Shown here: positions 41,263 to 42,079 of the stretch, in pieces
How the letters are laid out: each line of letters opens with the position of its first letter
Position numbering within the stretch: position 1 is the stretch's first letter
Assembly: GCF_003313395.1 (NCBI RefSeq)
Contig: NZ_QNFZ01000286.1
Span: forward strand, 1 to 42,079
DNA: 42,079 nucleotides
DNA from: Nonomuraea lactucae
GTDB taxonomy: Bacteria > Actinomycetota > Actinomycetes > Streptosporangiales > Streptosporangiaceae
Direction: 5' to 3'
The notes under the pieces: generated by a model
What the model was told of the DNA's origin: nothing
Seen by the model: only the letters and a program-made list of their open reading frames with translations
Databases searched by the model: none
Program-made: the position numbers and the translations under genes

Positions 41263-41880
41263 CTACGTGAAAGAAGAGATCATCATCCCCTGACCTAGGG
41301 AAAGGGTCCTAACGGCGACGGGGCGGCCCGTGGCAAGCTGGGGAACATACTTGTAGATCGTGGAGCGGCTGACGTTCAGCAGCCGGGCGATCGAGGACAC
41401 GGTGGCGTCGGGTTGGGCGAGCAGGGCGCGGGCGTGCCGGACCTGTTCGGGCGTCGTCGCAGGCGGACGCCCGAGACGAACGCCGCGAGCCTTGGCGGGG
41501 CCAGGCCCTCCTGGGTGCCTTCCACGATCAGCTCCCGAATGAACTCGGCGAGGGCGGCGAAGATGTGGAAGAAGAGGCGGCCGCCGGGGGTGGTGGTGTC
41601 GAGGGCTTCCTTCAGGGACCGGAAGCCGACGCCGCGGCGCGCAACTTGGCGACGATCGTAAGGCGACGATCGTAATGAGGTCCTGCAGGGAGCGGGCGAG
41701 CCGGTCGAGCGAGGGGACGACGAGGGTGTCGCCGGGGCGCAGGTAGTCCAGAGCGTTGGTGAGCTCTTCGCGGTCGGTGTTCTTGCCGCTCAGCTTGTCG
41801 GCGAAGATCCGGATGCAGCCGGCGGCTTCGAGCGCGAAGGATGTCGTCGGAGGTCTGGCGGATCACCGAGGCGGGGCCGG
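41263..41880 (-). pseudogene. Serine recombinase (resolvase) with 14-base tandem duplication
   Basis: Leftward from about 41840 the sequence reads CIRIFADKLSGKNTDREELT, NALDYLRPGDTLVVPSLDRL and ARSLQDLITIVA. After the duplication it continues FRSLKEALDTTTPGGRLFFH, IFAALAEFIRELIVEGTQEG, ARGVRLGRPPATTPEQVRHA and a C-terminal HTH ATVSSIARLLNVSRSTIYKY. This is a typical Tn3-type resolvase. The N-terminal catalytic Ser strand (YARVST) is not readable before 41880, and a further frame change lies near 41835. The stop is TAG at 41263-41265. Confidence 0.85.
41648..41675. repeat. 14-base tandem duplication inside the resolvase pseudogene
   Basis: GGCGACGATCGTAA occurs twice in a row (41648-41661, 41662-41675). 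Removing one copy restores the resolvase frame LITIVAKLRAAG. It has the same length as the frameshifting duplication in the IS110 remnant at 8776-8803. Confidence 0.9.
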
Positions 41881-42079
41881 ACTGTTGGGGAGCGAACCGC
41901 CGGGGAGCGTCGTCACACCTCGAGAGTGTAGAGAAAACGTCCTTTGTGAGAGTTGATGAATACTCCGACTTCTCAATGCGTTTCCCGGTGTTGAGAATCG
42001 TTCGTTATCTTGAGCCGCCCGAAGGGCGACCTCGACGTTGAGCAAGCCCTGGTGAGGCCTCGAATTCTGCCTGGTGGAT
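41881..42079. other. Right edge, upstream of the resolvase remnant
   Basis: No complete gene is visible in these 199 bases. The sequence is less GC-rich than the rest between about 41935 and 42015 and contains CTCAA/TTGAG motifs at 41972, 41991 and 42011. This might be part of a resolution site or element end, but the window stops too soon to tell. Confidence 0.35.

Overview
The window is GC-rich throughout, with GTG and occasional TTG starts, many TetR-type regulators, Tat and Sec export signals, two candidate leaderless promoters and Streptomyces-like insertion sequences. This points to a filamentous actinomycete (Streptomyces, Streptosporangiales or Pseudonocardiales type). The sequence alone does not settle the genus. 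I see no rRNA, tRNA or CRISPR array. The region is accessory in character: intact catabolic and regulatory modules separated by decaying transposase, resolvase and integrase fragments.

Left part (1-7.6 kb): three regulator/enzyme pairs. A SnoaL-like gene (cut by the window edge) and a decayed SDR oxidoreductase lie opposite a TetR gene, with two copies of a palindromic operator between SDR and TetR. After IS30/IS3 scars comes a two-hotdog thioesterase. Then follow two related divergent modules: TetR with an antibiotic-biosynthesis-type monooxygenase, and TetR with a TetX-like FAD monooxygenase. Each has a pair of boxes of the form TTGGA(A/G)-N5-(C/T)TCCAA. A membrane protein and an ISAs1 remnant lie between them.

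Middle left (7.6-17.8 kb): remnants of a serine resolvase, an IS110 transposase, a Tn3 transposase and a tyrosine recombinase surround a secreted Tap-like peptidase, an XRE regulator/membrane protein pair with two operators, and an apparently leaderless aldo/keto reductase-TetR-quinone oxidoreductase operon. A stretch of decayed hypothetical genes ends in a 489-bp internally deleted IS3-family element that keeps its ends.

Middle (17.9-28.6 kb): an acyl-CoA synthetase, a Tat-exported bicovalent-type FAD oxidase, and a chain of broken genes: a subtilisin-like protease with many frameshifts, the C-terminal half of an AtuA-like protein, its intact small partner, and a PHB-depolymerase-like esterase without its catalytic centre. 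Next comes a TetR gene divergent from a 748-residue P-loop (STAND-like) ATPase, then a VOC protein.

Right part (28.6-42 kb): an integrase scar and a 45-bp near-perfect palindrome, then a beta-keto acid cleavage enzyme (BKACE) with an MFS transporter, an ArsC/Spx-like protein, a DUF2231 membrane protein with a divergent three-cysteine winged-helix regulator, and a PucR regulator divergent from an HpcH/HpaI aldolase-ABM monooxygenase operon. A 785-residue NB-ARC/LuxR regulator follows. The window ends in small phage- or plasmid-like genes and a broken resolvase. The carbon-carbon-lyase, transporter and PucR genes look like a scavenging pathway for an oxo- or hydroxy-acid, but no substrate can be read from the sequence.

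Frameshifts occur almost only in mobile-element genes and a few enzymes, while reading frames of 300-785 codons next to them are clean. I therefore read most of the damage as real gene decay rather than poor sequence.
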